Positions 49,421-63,404 of a stretch of 64,000 nt of DNA are shown piece by piece. The notes beneath the pieces are model-generated. The model was not told where the DNA came from. It saw nothing but the letters and a program-made list of their open reading frames with translations, and did no database searches. The position numbers and the translations under genes were made by a program. How positions within the stretch are numbered: position 1 is the first letter of the stretch; every line of letters begins with the position of its first letter. The DNA is from Casuarina equisetifolia (lineage: Eukaryota; Streptophyta; Magnoliopsida; Fagales; Casuarinaceae), in NCBI GenBank assembly GCA_028551475.1, contig CM052361.1, forward strand, positions 25,247,491-25,311,490, given 5' to 3'.

Positions 49421-50697
49421 TGTTCGGTGAATTTTAAATGCAAGTGAACATGTCGAACAAGTAATATAATGATAAGAAAAGTATCGTCCCACAGAGATTG
49501 GTGATTACTATGCCAACTAATTACTAACAATGAACAACTCTTAGAATTTATCTAACAAATCCAAATTGATAGAGAATAAACTAATCAACTAAATTTAATA
49601 AAACTAAATACACAAAATATGTTAGAGTGTCCGATTTTACCATAACTATGAGGTACTAATGTAGATTATGTATGCTTGCAAGAGGGATAATATCTATGTG
49701 ATGGCGGAACTTCCTAATTTATTTACTATCCTATGTCTAGGTATAGCAAACTTACTTAGTTCATTAATTCACTATATTTCTATATGTGAATTGAAACAAA
49801 CCAAATGCATTAGGATCTATGAACATTCCCAGTTTACAATAAATCTTTCGATTATCTTATCACCAAAAGCCACACAAACAACATGGTATATGTCTATCCA
49901 TATTTAATTCATGGTTATATATTATAAGAAGCAATTGCATATTATTACCTCTCAGTCTCAAACATGCACATCAAATCATTCAAGTGGTGGCCAATCACTT
50001 AAAAGCATTACGCATAATAATATATAACTCATATAAATAAAATATCTTACAAAACATAATAATCATAAGATTCATACTATCATAATTAGGTTACATCGTA
50101 GTTCTAACAAAAATAAACTAAAACATAAAGAAATAATGAGGAAGAATGGTAATAAAAAATAAAGAAGACATCTTGAATCCAAGAACAAGAAGTCTGTCAC
50201 CCTTTTTGTCTTCTCTTCAAGAAAACCTTGAATTCTTGGCCTCTTTCTTGAGTTGTGCTCAATTTCCTCCTCCTTTCTCTCTTTTGCCTCTTCTCTTCTC
50301 CTTTATATAGGGTTTAGGTTTAGACCTACTCTTATTCTAGTAGAATTGGGTTTTAGAGATCTAAAACAATTAAATTTTGAACTCCTAATTTAATTAGACT
50401 TTGAACTCTTAATATGATTAGGTTTTCTAATTATTTAGAAAACCCAATAACAATAAAATCTAATAACAATCATTCAAAGCCCAAGCCCATCTTGACTCTC
50501 TTGATTTTGATATTACGATTTTGCCACACAATAAGCATCAGGCTCTTCATGTTCATCTTTTTTCTCCTTGCCTCCTTGTGCTACATAAACAAGATAAATT
50601 TAAGTAAATAAAGAGGAGTTCAAATGTTTTCTCACAATTATTAAAGTTATTTATTGCTTAAAATAGGTAAAATAACTCTATAAAAATAGAGTTATCA
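49421..50697. mobile_element. Solo LTR 1 (1277 bp), inserted in the Copia pol
   Basis: It starts TGTTCGGTGAA and ends GAGTTATCA (TG..CA), with perfect 5-bp target duplications ATAAT at 49416-49420 and 50698-50702. It is about 1.28 kb and contains a TATATAGGG promoter-like site near 50303. It encodes no protein. A very similar copy is at 53860-55112. It sits between the integrase and reverse transcriptase parts of the Copia element. Structure and termini fit a solo LTR left after recombination; the parent family is not identified. Confidence 0.85.
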
Positions 50698-50874
50698 ATA
50701 ATCTTGAGTCCATATGGGTGGCCTAGAGATTCTAGTAGATCGTCTAGGAGGTGATATAGAGACTGTGAGATTGTGCATGGTTGGTGAGAAATGATCATCC
50801 TCTGTCTCATCATAAGTGAAAACAGGAGGTGATGTAGAAGGAGGATCTATAATCTCCAAGGTAGAATTATTGGG

Positions 50875-52275
50875 TTAGTTACCTGAGATATTGGAAGTGG
50901 TAATATCTGGTGTAGTATGTATGGTTGTATCAGGAATGGAATTTGATTGGGTAGGAGAGATTACCTGAGTATCTGAATTAGGGTTAACTCTGATAACTTG
51001 TTGTGTAAGCTCCTCATCTTGAGATGACATCATAGGGAATTTTGAAGAATGGGACCCAGTCTTTATGTTTGTAAAAAGGAAAATATTTTCATGAAAATGA
51101 ACATCACGACTCACAAAAAATTTCTTTCTTTCAATATCATAAAGTTTATACCCTTTTTGCCCAAAAGGGTATCTCATGAAAATGTTAGGAATAGCTCGAG
51201 GAGCAAATTTGTCTTTATGCCCCACCATTGAAGCATAATAAAGACAACCGAAGACTCGAAGTCTAGAAAGGTCAGGAGCTTTCCCATGAATCATCTCATA
51301 AGGAGATTTTCCATGTAAGACTGAAGAAGGAATGCGATTGATAATGTGCATGGCAGTGAGTATGCACTCACCCCAAAAACATGTAGGCATGTGACTTTAA
51401 AATTTTAATGCCCGTGCAACATCTAATAAGTGACGATGTTTACGTTCTACCACACCATTCTGTTATGGGGTATATACACATGAACTTTCATGCATTATAC
51501 CCCGCAATGAAAACAATTTGTCATATGAGGAATTAAAGAAATTAGTTGCATTATCAGAACGAATGCGTTTGATTCCAATGCTAAAATGATTTTGAATTGT
51601 GTTAAAGAAACATTCCAAATGTAAAACTGTTTCAGTCTTATATTTCATGAGGAAAGTCCAAGTCCCTCGTGAAAAATCATCAACAATGGTTAAAAAATAT
51701 TTCGAACCATCATAATTTGGGGCATGATATGGTCCTCAAATGTCCACATGGATTAAATCAAAAAGATTTATGACATTCTCAGTGCGAATAGTGAATGGAT
51801 CACGTGTTTTCTTAGCAAGAGGACAAACAGAGCAATGGAAATCAGAAGACGGAAAATCTTTGAAATCATTCAAAAATTTAAATTTAGATAAAGACATATG
51901 ACCAAGTCTTTAATGCCATAAATGAAAATTAAGGTCATTACATGCTGAAGTAATTGAAAGGGCCGGTATAGTACCGAAAAATTTGCTAACATGCTTATTC
52001 CTAGGGTGCAAGAAAAAATAAAGTCTATGTCGCATTCTATCAATTCCCTTAACATCACCCGTCGAGAGGTCCTGAAACACACACAAATCAGCATAGAAAA
52101 CCACTAAACAGTTATTCTCGACAGTGAATTTAGCTACGAACAATAAATTATATTTGAAATCACGAGAATAAAGAACGGTATGTAATTTTAAACCGTCAGC
52201 GAGGGTTATGGAACCAGTGTGGGTGACATAGGTTAGTTCTCCATTTGGCAATTTAATAGATCTAGACTTAGACAT
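50875..52275 (-). pseudogene. Copia integrase domain
   Basis: In pieces and in more than one frame it shows a pre-integrase zinc motif region (HxxxH..CxxC, about 51820-51910), catalytic-core Asp contexts (VDDFSRG near 51680 and RIRSDNATNF near 51550), and the Glu context NGVVERKHRHLL near 51440. The C-terminal part 51390-50875 (INRIPSSVLHGKSPYEMIHG and RVFGCLYY) is open. Several in-frame stops inactivate it. Confidence 0.88.
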
Positions 52276-53643
52276 TCATTTAACAGGAAATTCTAAGCAA
52301 TTAAAATCAGCAGTAATATGATCACTGGCCCCACTATCTATAATCCAAATGTAAGGAAAAGATTCTGAAATACCTGCTCCATTAGCATGAGAGGTCCTAC
52401 CATAGTCTTCCTTGATCAGATGGATAATGCGCTCATACTGCTCTGGTGTAAAAGTGCAGTGACTAGGCTCAATAGTAGCCAAATTAATAGTGGAATTACT
52501 AGTAAAATTCTTGTGACCCGGAGGATAGCCGTCAAGCTTATAACAAGCTTCCTTCTTATGTCCAAAAAACTAACAATGCTCACATTGAGGTCCTTTAAGA
52601 CGATAATAACTTTCCTTGCGGTGCCCCTTTCGTCCACAATGCTCACATTTGGGTTTACCAAAAACCCTAAATGACGCATCATTTTGCCCAGCTTTGAGCG
52701 AAAACGATGTGTCATTTTCGTTGTGCAGAGGTGTTGTCCCAATTGATCGCTTAGGCCCTGGTGCCGCAACAAGTGGCTCAAATGTAGACCAGCTTGTTGC
52801 GTCAGTCCCATATGTCGACGTAAAAGCCTGAGAATCACCAATCGTCTTCTCTAGTCCTCCATACCAGTATTCGGCATTGTTGGCGATGGAGTAAGCTTGC
52901 AAAACGTCAGGAAGTGGCCTCATGAGCAAAATCTGGTCTCTAAGATGAGAAAAGCGATCATTTAGTCCTCTCAAGAATTGATAAAACTTCATGCGTTCTT
53001 GATGAAGTTTCCAACCGTCAGTTTTGAACATTTTCGATGAATCTAGAGCCATCAATGCTACATATTCATCCCACAATACTCTCAAGCGATGAAAATAAGA
53101 AGTAATTGATCCACCCAATTGCTTTATGGAGCTTAATTCATTCAAAAGGTCGTAGATCCGAGTCGGGTCGACTTGGCTATAACGAGTACAGAGCTCCTTC
53201 CAGAGATCAGCAGCACTAACTGTGTAGATTAAGCCTTCATGGAGTTGCCCAGATAGCGAGTTGAGGATTCAAGAAAGACAAATCGCATTACAATGTTCCC
53301 AAAGAGACAAATAGGGTGAATTTTCAGTCGGAGTAGGGTATTTACCATCTACAAATACCAACTTGTTCTTAGAGAGAAGAGCAATTTTTATAGCACGACT
53401 CCAAACAGCATAATTACTAGAGCCATTGAGTTTGAAACCAACCAAAGGAGCTCCACTAATGTCACCAGGTGGTAGATATAGAGGGTCGTTCAGGTTTGTG
53501 ATGATCAGAATTGGGGAAACATAACCTTCATGATGATTTGATTTAGAACCTGATTGATTCCCCTTCTCTTGGTGAGTTTTCTGAGCATGAAGAGCAACAT
53601 ATGGAGTAACCGGTGGTTGAAAAAAATCCGACTCAGTAGCCAT
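52276..53643 (-). pseudogene. Copia gag and protease region
   Basis: The gag start ATG is at 53643 (MATESDFFQP), with LNGSSNYAVWSRAIKIALLS typical of Copia gag (UBN2-type). A stop near 53269 and a frame change lead to a second block (53145-52570) with a CCHC knuckle whose last Cys is Tyr (CEHCGRKGHRKESY). A second knuckle-like CEHC lies near 52575. The aspartic protease site DSGASDHI lies near 52330, and a stop follows at 52274-52276. Confidence 0.88.
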
Positions 53644-53859
53644 GACAAAATCAAAAAGGTCTCCAAACTACTTTTACCAAGAGATATCCAAGAAAAATAA
53701 CGGTTTGATAGAATATCCAAACCACAATAACAAATCAAAATATAGTCACAAAGTGCGGAAGCGAGAAGGAAAAGAGAATACCAAAATCAATTGGCAAAAG
53801 CAAGAAAATCCATATGTCGGCAAAGTCCCTCTTTCCGTTTGGAATAGAAAAGAAAATAT

Positions 53860-55112
53860 TGTTCGGTGAAATTTATATGCAAGTGAACATGTCGAACAAA
53901 TAATATAATGATAAGAAAGATATCGTCCCACAGAGATTGGTGATTACTAAACTAACTAATTACTAACAGTGAACAACTCCTAAAATTTATCTAGTAAACT
54001 AAATTGATAGATGATAGATTAACTAACTAAGTCTAAGAAAACTAAATGCAAGAAATATGTTAGAGCATCCGATTTCACTATAATTACTAGGTATTAATAT
54101 TGATTATTTATGCTTACAAGAAAGACAATATCTATGTGATGGCGGAACTTCCTAATTTATTTACTATCCTTTGTCTAGGTATAACAAACCTACTTAGTTC
54201 ATTAATTCACTATATTTCTATATATGAATTGAAACAAACCAAATGCATTAGGATCTATGAACATTCCCAGTTTACACCGAAAGCCACACAAATAATATGG
54301 TATATGCTTATCCATATTTAATCTATGGTTGCATATTATAAGAAGTAACTGCATGCTATTTCCTGTCGGTCTCTAACATGCAAATCAAGTCATCTAAGTG
54401 GTAGCTAATCACTTAAAAGCATTAAACTCCGTAATATGTAACTTCACATAAATAAAATATCTTGCAAAACATAATAATCATAAGATTCATACCATCATAA
54501 TTAGGTTACATCATAGCTCTAACAAAGATAAACTAAAACATAAAGAAATAATGAAGAAGAATGGTAATAAGAAATAAAGAAGGCATCTTAAATCTAAGAA
54601 CAAGAAGTCTGTCACCCTTTTTGTCTTCTCTTCAAGAAAACCTTGAATTCTTGGCCTCTTTCTTGAGTTGTGCTCAATTTTCTCCTCCTCCTTCTTTTGC
54701 CTCTTCTCTTCTCTTAAATAGGGTTTAGGTTTAGACTTATCTCCTATCCTAGTAGAATTGGGTTTTAGAGACCTAAAACAATTGGGTTTTGAACTCCTAA
54801 ATTAATTGAGACTTGAATTCCTAACATAACTGGATTTTCTATTTAAATAGAAAATCCAATAACAATAGAAAATCTAATAACAATTATCCAAAGCCCAAGC
54901 CCATTTTGACTCTCTTGATCTTGATATTACAATTTTACCACACAATAAGCATCAGGTTCTCCATGTTCATCCCTTTTCTCCTTGCCTCCTTGTGCTACAA
55001 AAATAAGACAAATTCAAATAAATAAAAGGAGTTCAAATATTTTCTCAAAAGCATTGTATTATTTATTGCCTAAAAAATAGGTAAAATAACTCTATAAAAA
55101 ATAGAATTATCA
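53860..55112. mobile_element. Solo LTR 2 (1253 bp), inserted in the Copia leader
   Basis: Same family and orientation as solo LTR 1: starts TGTTCGGTGAA, ends GAATTATCA, flanked by AATAT at 53855-53859 and 55113-55117. It lies between the Copia primer-binding site and gag. It contains the same internal GGGTTTAGGTTTAGAC stretch near 54720. It is a separate insertion, because its target duplication differs from that of copy 1. Confidence 0.85.
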
Positions 55113-55432
55113 AATATTACGTAAGGCCACACCACCAAGCTGTTCTCGGACAAAAGCTTTGCACTAGAAGACAAAAGTTTAGCTTTTCGCTAAAGGACAA
55201 AAAACTTTACCTTTGTCTTGGTTCCGGCAAAAGCAAAGTCTCGTGTGAATAAGAAATCCCACTTTTCGGTTTGGAAGAGAGATGCAGCTTATCTGTGTGC
55301 AGCACCTTTCCCAGAGAAAGAGAAAGCTGAAATCCCGAGGGAAGAGAGAGAAAGCCAAAATTCCGATGGAGCTAAATGAAAACCATCGCACTACAAGCGA
55401 TATGCGGCTCCGCAAAACCCAACAAAATCGTT

Positions 55433-55445
55433 GGCTCTGATACCA
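55433..55445 (-). other. Copia primer-binding site
   Basis: On the - strand TGGTATCAGAGCC directly follows the 5' LTR. It is complementary to the 3' end of plant initiator tRNA-Met, the usual Copia primer. Confidence 0.9.
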
Positions 55446-57056
<1,611 letters not shown>

Positions 57057-57312
57057 ACAGATTGTGTATTAATCTATTATAATTATAGTATATGTTGTTC
57101 CCGCGAATTACTGCATTTATCCGAGTGATCCACAAACGACGAAAATCTCTCTTTTGCCTACCCCTATCCCGATAAGCCGAAAACAAAGCTCTTATTTTCT
57201 GTTGAGTAATAGTTCTAGTAAGTCTTGAATGAGCCCCTCGAAAGCTTGATGCAAATAAACGAATTTTTGTTCTACGTCTCCGAGCTATATATCCTCGTTT
57301 AATTCTAGTCAT
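57057..57312 (-). pseudogene. rpl20 (plastid ribosomal protein L20), 3'-truncated
   Basis: Starts [16 protein letters not shown] at 57312 and keeps about 85 codons (to RLIHNL); the plastid protein is usually about 117-128 residues. After the break the frame runs a few codons into the psbB leader and stops at 57025. Confidence 0.9.
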
Positions 57313-58019
57313 TGAATAAATGAAATTTTGATGAATAACTAATTGATTTCCTTTCCTAGTTTTTTAATAACAAAACGGATTCTTCCAATGTATAAACTAA
57401 AAACTCCAATGGCTTTTGCTACTATAACCTTCCCGACCACTATTTTTTCTTTTTGTGTTAGGCATTTCACTTCGAAATAAGAAATTGTATTGATAGTGAT
57501 ACTAGATATTAAAAAAAGCATATTAAATAAAAACAAAAAGTAGTAAATCTAAATGGATAAAAAATCGTGGGTTCCATCGTTTCTATGGTTACTTTTAAAA
57601 CGGCGAGGTCCCCTCTATACACCGGAGCCCCTTCTTTCATTTAATCAATGCTATTGTTAACTTGTACAGTTCACACTCTTTGGCTCTACCCATGAATTAT
57701 CTAGTAATCAGCCTTTCACAACGAGATTTGCCGATACAGTAACGATATTTAATTAGGAAGATTAGCTGTGTAGCTGACCCTGTTAGTCCGTTGTTGGAAG
57801 GGTAAGGGCATAACTTTTTGCCTTTTATTAATTTAAATAGTATTTCCCCTGCTTAATGGATAACCATTTGCTACCAATGGGAAATTCTTTCTCGTCTTAA
57901 ATTGAAAACGGAGACGGTTGAATTTACACCAATAGAAACCATAAAATTTGATACACAATAGAAGGATATGATAGACCCTTTTTAGATAGTGAATGGAGTT
58001 CTTCCATTTTATCCTATTC
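57313..58019 (-). other. Plastid spacer upstream of rpl20 (probably the rps12-rpl20 spacer)
   Basis: About 700 bp contiguous with the 5' end of rpl20. Plastome order puts the 5' rps12 exon beyond this side, and the length fits the rps12-rpl20 spacer. The rps12 exon itself is not reached. The assignment rests on position and on general recognition of the sequence. The 65-codon open frame 57536-57339 is not a known plastid gene. Confidence 0.6.
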
Positions 58020-59433
58020 CGTCGCCGATAAGCTTCATATCAGCGTTGGCTCGCATGTTGATCGGTGTCCTTGTACCAACGGCATTCTGAATGGCCTAGA
58101 GATCATGAAGATGAACAATACCGTCGGTAGCCTGAGTTCCGGCGCTCCAACTGTTTCCCAAGGTTTGAGTTCCAAGAAGAACGTCGGTTTAACGGTGGGT
58201 GTGATTGTCGGGCCTGTACTTGCTGCTATGTTGGCTGGCATTCTGTGTCTTTGGTGCAGAAAGACAAGCAGGCTGCCTCCCCAAGGACATTCAAAGATGT
58301 GGATTCCATTATCCATCAATGGAGGAAACTCACCGATCATGGGAAATAAATACTCGGACCCCATCTACCGCTATCACGTTCCTTTTGCAGCAGTTCAAGA
58401 ATCTACAAACAACTTTGACGACAGTTGGGTAATTGGGGTTGGCGGTTTCGGGAAAGTGTACAAGGGAGTTCTAAATGGTACGAAAGTGGCAGTGAAGAGG
58501 AGAAATCCCAAGTCCCAACGAGGAATTACAGAGTTCAAACTGAGCTCGTGATGCTTTCCCAATTCCGCCATCGTCATCTTGTTTCATTAGTTGGGTACTG
58601 TGACGAAGAGAACGAGATGATCTTGATTTATGAATACATGCAAAATGGAACACTGAAGAGTCATCTCTATGGTTGTGGTCTTCCTAGCTTGAGTTGGAAA
58701 CAGAGGCTTGAAATTTGCATTGGAGCTGCGAAGAGGTCTCCATTCTCTTCACACAGGACAGCAGAAAGCAATCATCCATCGCGATGTGAAGTCTGCTAAC
58801 ATCTTGCTGGATGAGAATTTCATGGCCAAAGTTGCTGATTTTGGGCTCTCGAGACCAGGGCCTGAAATTGATCAAACCCATGTGAGTACTAAGGTAAAAG
58901 GAACTTTTGGATATCTTGATCCTGAATATTTTAGAAGGCAACAATTAACGGAGAAGTCAGATGTATATTCATTTGGGGTGATTTTGTTTGAAGTTCTTTG
59001 TGCCAGGTCTGTAACTGATCCATCTCCATGTGATTTATTGGGCTTGGCTGAATGGGCAATGAAATGGCAGAGAAGAGGGCAGTTGGAGCAAGTTATAGAC
59101 CCTACTCTAGTAGGATAAATCAAACCTGATTCCTTGAGGAAGTATGCAGAGACTGCTGAGAAATGCTTGGCTCACTTTGGTGCTAATAGGCCCTCAATGG
59201 GAGATGTTCTCTGGAATCTTGAATATGCTCTTCGACTCCAAGAGGTTGGTGGAAATTTTAAAGAAAATGGTAAAATTATGATCGGTGAACTTCCTCCCCA
59301 TGTGAACAATTTGGGTCATAGCAATGGAAGTATTCCTGCAACGCAATTAAAAGCGTCAAGCATGGATGATCTTTCAGGTGATTCCGTTAGTAGGGCATTA
59401 CTCAAACGCTCTACAATTTCAGCTACTTTTTGA

Positions 59434-62400
59434 GCAAACTTTCACACTTTTATCCTCCAAGGTAACCTCCATTCACTAATTGTATTAGAAGCCTTATCCT
59501 AGCGAGATGATAAGTATTTCCTTTTACAGTTTCTGTATTGTGGGATTGGTAGTTGGAAAATCCAAGGAAGTTAGCTATGTTGGAGTTCAACAATCAATGA
59601 GTGAAGCATTTGTTCAGAAAGGCCGGTTTCACCATAGTTGTACAATATAAATAAATGTGGTAATAATTATGTTTAATATTAGTTATGCAATGACTTTTTT
59701 CTTAGGCGATTTCTTTTGTAATCCTTATTATTGCGTTGTGTGTGTTCAATTTCATTTTCATACTCTAATGTTAGTTATCGAGTTAAAATGAGTGATGAGA
59801 GTAAATTAACAATTATTTTGGTTGAAGTTTCTTCTAAGTTACTAGCTAGTTGTTATAGTTTAAGAAACTCTATTATTGAGCTATTGAATAAATTGTCATA
59901 ATGATTTTTATTCTAAAGTGATTTCTATTGTGATCCTTACTACTTTGTTGTTTATGATCAATTTTACTTACATATATTTAGGTTAGTTATGGAGTTAAAA
60001 TGAGGAACAAGGATAAAATATTAATTTTTTTCAATTAAAGCTTCCTCCAAGTTACATATAAATATAAGGTTTTAAAAGAATTTATGTGTGTTGTTATTGG
60101 GTGAACTGTCGTTGTGGTCAGAGAAAGGAAACGCTGAGGATAAAAAATTCTAAAACAATCTCTTTGGAATATAAAATTCTCAAAATAAAAAAGAAATTAT
60201 TATTATGTGAAAATATAATTTATCTAAAATAATCAAATAGCATGGGATGGAGCTTATTTTACATGGCTATTCCTTTTCATTCACGGTCAAAGCTTGCCGG
60301 CCAAGGAATTGATTAAAAGCAAGATGGAAACACTGCATTGTTTGAACGTTGACGGTTGAATGAACGTCCAAACTGTCACTCAGTCATAATTGTTCTTTTT
60401 TTTTCTTCTCCTCCACCATTTTATCTTCTTGCCATTGCGGAAATTAGTATTTACATTATCTTTGTCATTCAGCTTTTAAGGGAAACCTTAAAACCCTCTG
60501 ATCATCATCCTTTCACTCTCCACTTGTAGAATGGAAATATGCAGGATGTAGGTTTCATCATGATGCACATTATGATCCATTTCTCATGTCACATTAGATA
60601 GAAATAAAGAGATTATAAGGCTTATCAATAAATTTTTAGTTTAGTTGAAAGGAAATGTTGCTTAGAACCAAGAAGTCTTAAGTTCAGCACTTAAATATAA
60701 AAATTAGGTCTGGATATGTGGGTAAAAAAAAACATTTAATGCTTATAAATGAAGTGATTATTCCTACTTAAATGTCAGCTTTGAACGAGGTTAGTCAAGA
60801 GGTTCCAATTGTCAGGATGGTGTAATCATTTGGCATGGCCACAATGAGAGCGCCATGGGAAAGTGTCATTCGCTTAGTGGACTGGGTCCAAATTGCTGAA
60901 AGTTAAGGTTCTGTAATTATGATGCGGAAACTAATCCCTTTGGTGTCGAATAATTTTGTAATTTCTGCAAGAAACAAACCTAATTTCACACTGCTTGACC
61001 ATTTGAGAATGGAATTCCTTTTTCCGGTGGAGTTTTCTCCATCGTTGGCCATGGATGTCTTCCTCCAAAGAATACAAAATCTTCTAAATTACTTAACAAA
61101 ATCCAACTCCCCCTTTCGATTTCTACCTCCCTGTTCTTGATCCATTCTTTATTGTTAGGAGAATTAAAACTTCAATAATCATTAAAATTTGCCATTTCCC
61201 ATATATTTTTTATTTGAATAACCATACAAAATCAGTATTACTCCACAATTATAATTTGATTTGAATAATTATATTTCTTAACAATCAACTTAAAAGAAAG
61301 AAATTACATTTTTTTGATAAAATATTAAAGTTTACTTTCACGTGCGATATTCTGTCATTGAAAGACTAAAACTAGTCCTTATTGATTAGATTCCTGAAAT
61401 TTTACCTCACCAACCGGTAATTATTTTTCATATACCAAAGGTATAGTAATTTTTTTATGCTCGGGTGAATATATATGTTACAAATAATGATTAATCTATA
61501 TTGTCGTTAATTTATTTGATGTTTTCTCTATATATATTTATGTGTTCACTACGATTTGAAAGGAGAAAAAAAGAAAAGAAAAAACTGATCGTTCTAACAA
61601 TAGGAAAATCCAACAAGTGAGTTTTTCATTTGACCAATCAAAGAACCACAATCTCAAGAACGGCCCCTCAGTGACTGCTTCACCCTTCTGGCCCAAGAAA
61701 TCATCTCTGGATGCACTCGTCTCCCGCATTGGGCAGGCCAGCCTCTGAAGGAGAAAGCTGGCCTCCGTGGTCTTGAATTCGAGCAGGTCGCCTGGAACAA
61801 TAGTGTGGGCAAGGATAAGAGGCAAGGACAAAGAACGCTCAATTACTAGAGTAAAGCCTATCGGATTACTTTTCATTTTACAGCTAGCGGGGTAGAGCAA
61901 TTTTCTTAGTTGGAATTTCTCTTTAAATCTGTAGGTATAAGGTTTTGAAAACCCCTTATGTGTAATATCATGTAATGTATTGAAACATGATCAATGTGAG
62001 AGAGCCACAAACTTATTATATCTTTCTTACTCTTGAGGGCTTATGTTCCAATTTTCAGTGTTATTTGTTTTCGGTAAAACATACTTTAGGTATGTTGAAA
62101 CAAGACAACTTGGCATTTTAACTTTAGTAATTATTATGACATTTGATACAAATATCTTGATCATTCATAATTGAAAACATATCTTGGCCAAGATAAAAAT
62201 ATTTCATATTCTGACTCATTTGCTTGGAACAAACTTTGTTTTTCCATCAAGTCTAATTAATAGTAAGTCTTTTGTGGCTTAGTTTATATGAATGTTTGGG
62301 ATTCTTATTGGATCCCTAATCATGCCTTGTTAACATGAAAATTCACATTTTTTGATGTAGTAGAAGTCTTAAAATTTTAGACTCACATTCTTCCTTTTTG

Positions 62401-62816
62401 TCAATTTGATTCTACAGCACTTAATGTAACAGTAGAATGTTACAAAATTTCAACCAATAGATTTCTTAACTTAATACAAAACTATGCAAGATCACAATTT
62501 TTCTCAAAAATCAGTGAGTTTTCCTTGGCTTCTCTTCAACCTATACAAAGACTGGAGCATTTAAAAAGTCACCATTAGAGGTCTATTTTGGAATATTCAG
62601 ACCGCATCAAAATCTTGCAGCAGATAGGCTTGATCTGGAATTTCTCTTGACTGAGCTTTCTTTCTCAAATGATCATGGTATATGTGCAAGTGACACCAAA
62701 GCTTTTCCAGTGTCTCGCTTAAATAGGAATAAATCGTAAGAAGGAATGATAATAACTTACAAGTAATAAGCCAGGACCGGAGCAGAGGCCAGTATAGGAA
62801 GCATGGTTCATCCAGG
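59434..62816 (+). other. 3' flank of RLK-H and spacer
   Basis: 59434-60400 is similar to the 3' flank of RLK-F. 60880-61010 is similar to 43920-44060. 61580-61830 resembles the 5' flanks of G (from 39885) and H (from 46010), with AATAGGAAAATCCA, AGAACCACAATCT and GAGAAATCATCTCT-like blocks, so it is the upstream remnant of a fourth unit. The rest shows no gene. Confidence 0.5.
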
Positions 62817-62935
62817 GGCAGGCCATGTAATTAGATTCTCACCCCTTCCAGCAATTCTCACCCCATGGGCTCATTTCGAACGACGCCATCCAGTATCAAT
62901 CAAGCGGGCAAAGTCTGCAATAGGTAAACATGGCT
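62817..62935 (+). pseudogene. RLK-I: remnant of a fourth malectin-like receptor kinase
   Basis: A short stretch with CTCACCCCTTCCAGCAATTC and ATGGGCTCATTTCGAACGAC matches RLK-H near 46865-46960 (TFTPSGNS and DGLISNDAI), with the bases between deleted. It is followed at once by repeat R3, as if most of the gene had been deleted. Confidence 0.7.
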
Positions 62936-63404
62936 TGTGGGCCTTCCCCCTCCCCCATTCTATTTCTGATAAATAAAAACAAAGTACAAAAAATAATAAC
63001 ATATCCTCTCTGACAAGTTTAAAAATAATAATTAAATGATATATGAAAATCATATGTAAAAAAAGTTAATTTGTTTTCGTTGTTTCTTTTTGCAATTTGT
63101 AGTTCATATACACCCAATTCTTGTGTGTTATTTTTTGAAACCTGATTCTTCACATATAGAGAGGAAGTACATTGAATTATCACTATATCTATTTCAGAAA
63201 AAAAAATAAAAAATAAAAAGCATCACACGTAGAGGAAGGGTTTTCTGTCCTAAAAGGAAGGAGGGGTCTTTGATTTGAGTTTTGATCAGAAAGGTCACAA
63301 ATTTTGATTTGTGCAGTGATGCGTGAGGAGACCATGATTAAAGATCTAACTTAGGAATATGTGTCTTGTGATGATTCTAATGCTTCTACTAAAATTCCTC
63401 TTTC
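62936..63404 (+). repeat. Duplicated spacer segment R3, second copy
   Basis: Matches 34970-35579 (TTCTGATAAATAAAAACAAA, GAAGTACATTGAATTATCAC, TTTTGATTTGTGCAGTGATG) with small indels. Non-coding. Confidence 0.6.

Noticed and set aside
49668-49907. Protein gene in solo LTR 1, with a similar frame at 54100-54321 in solo LTR 2
   Set aside because: The frames differ in length because of an indel, have no family match, and lie within LTR sequence bounded by target duplications.
57339-57536. 65-codon - strand frame upstream of rpl20
   Set aside because: It does not match a plastid protein I know, and it falls where the rps12-rpl20 spacer is expected.
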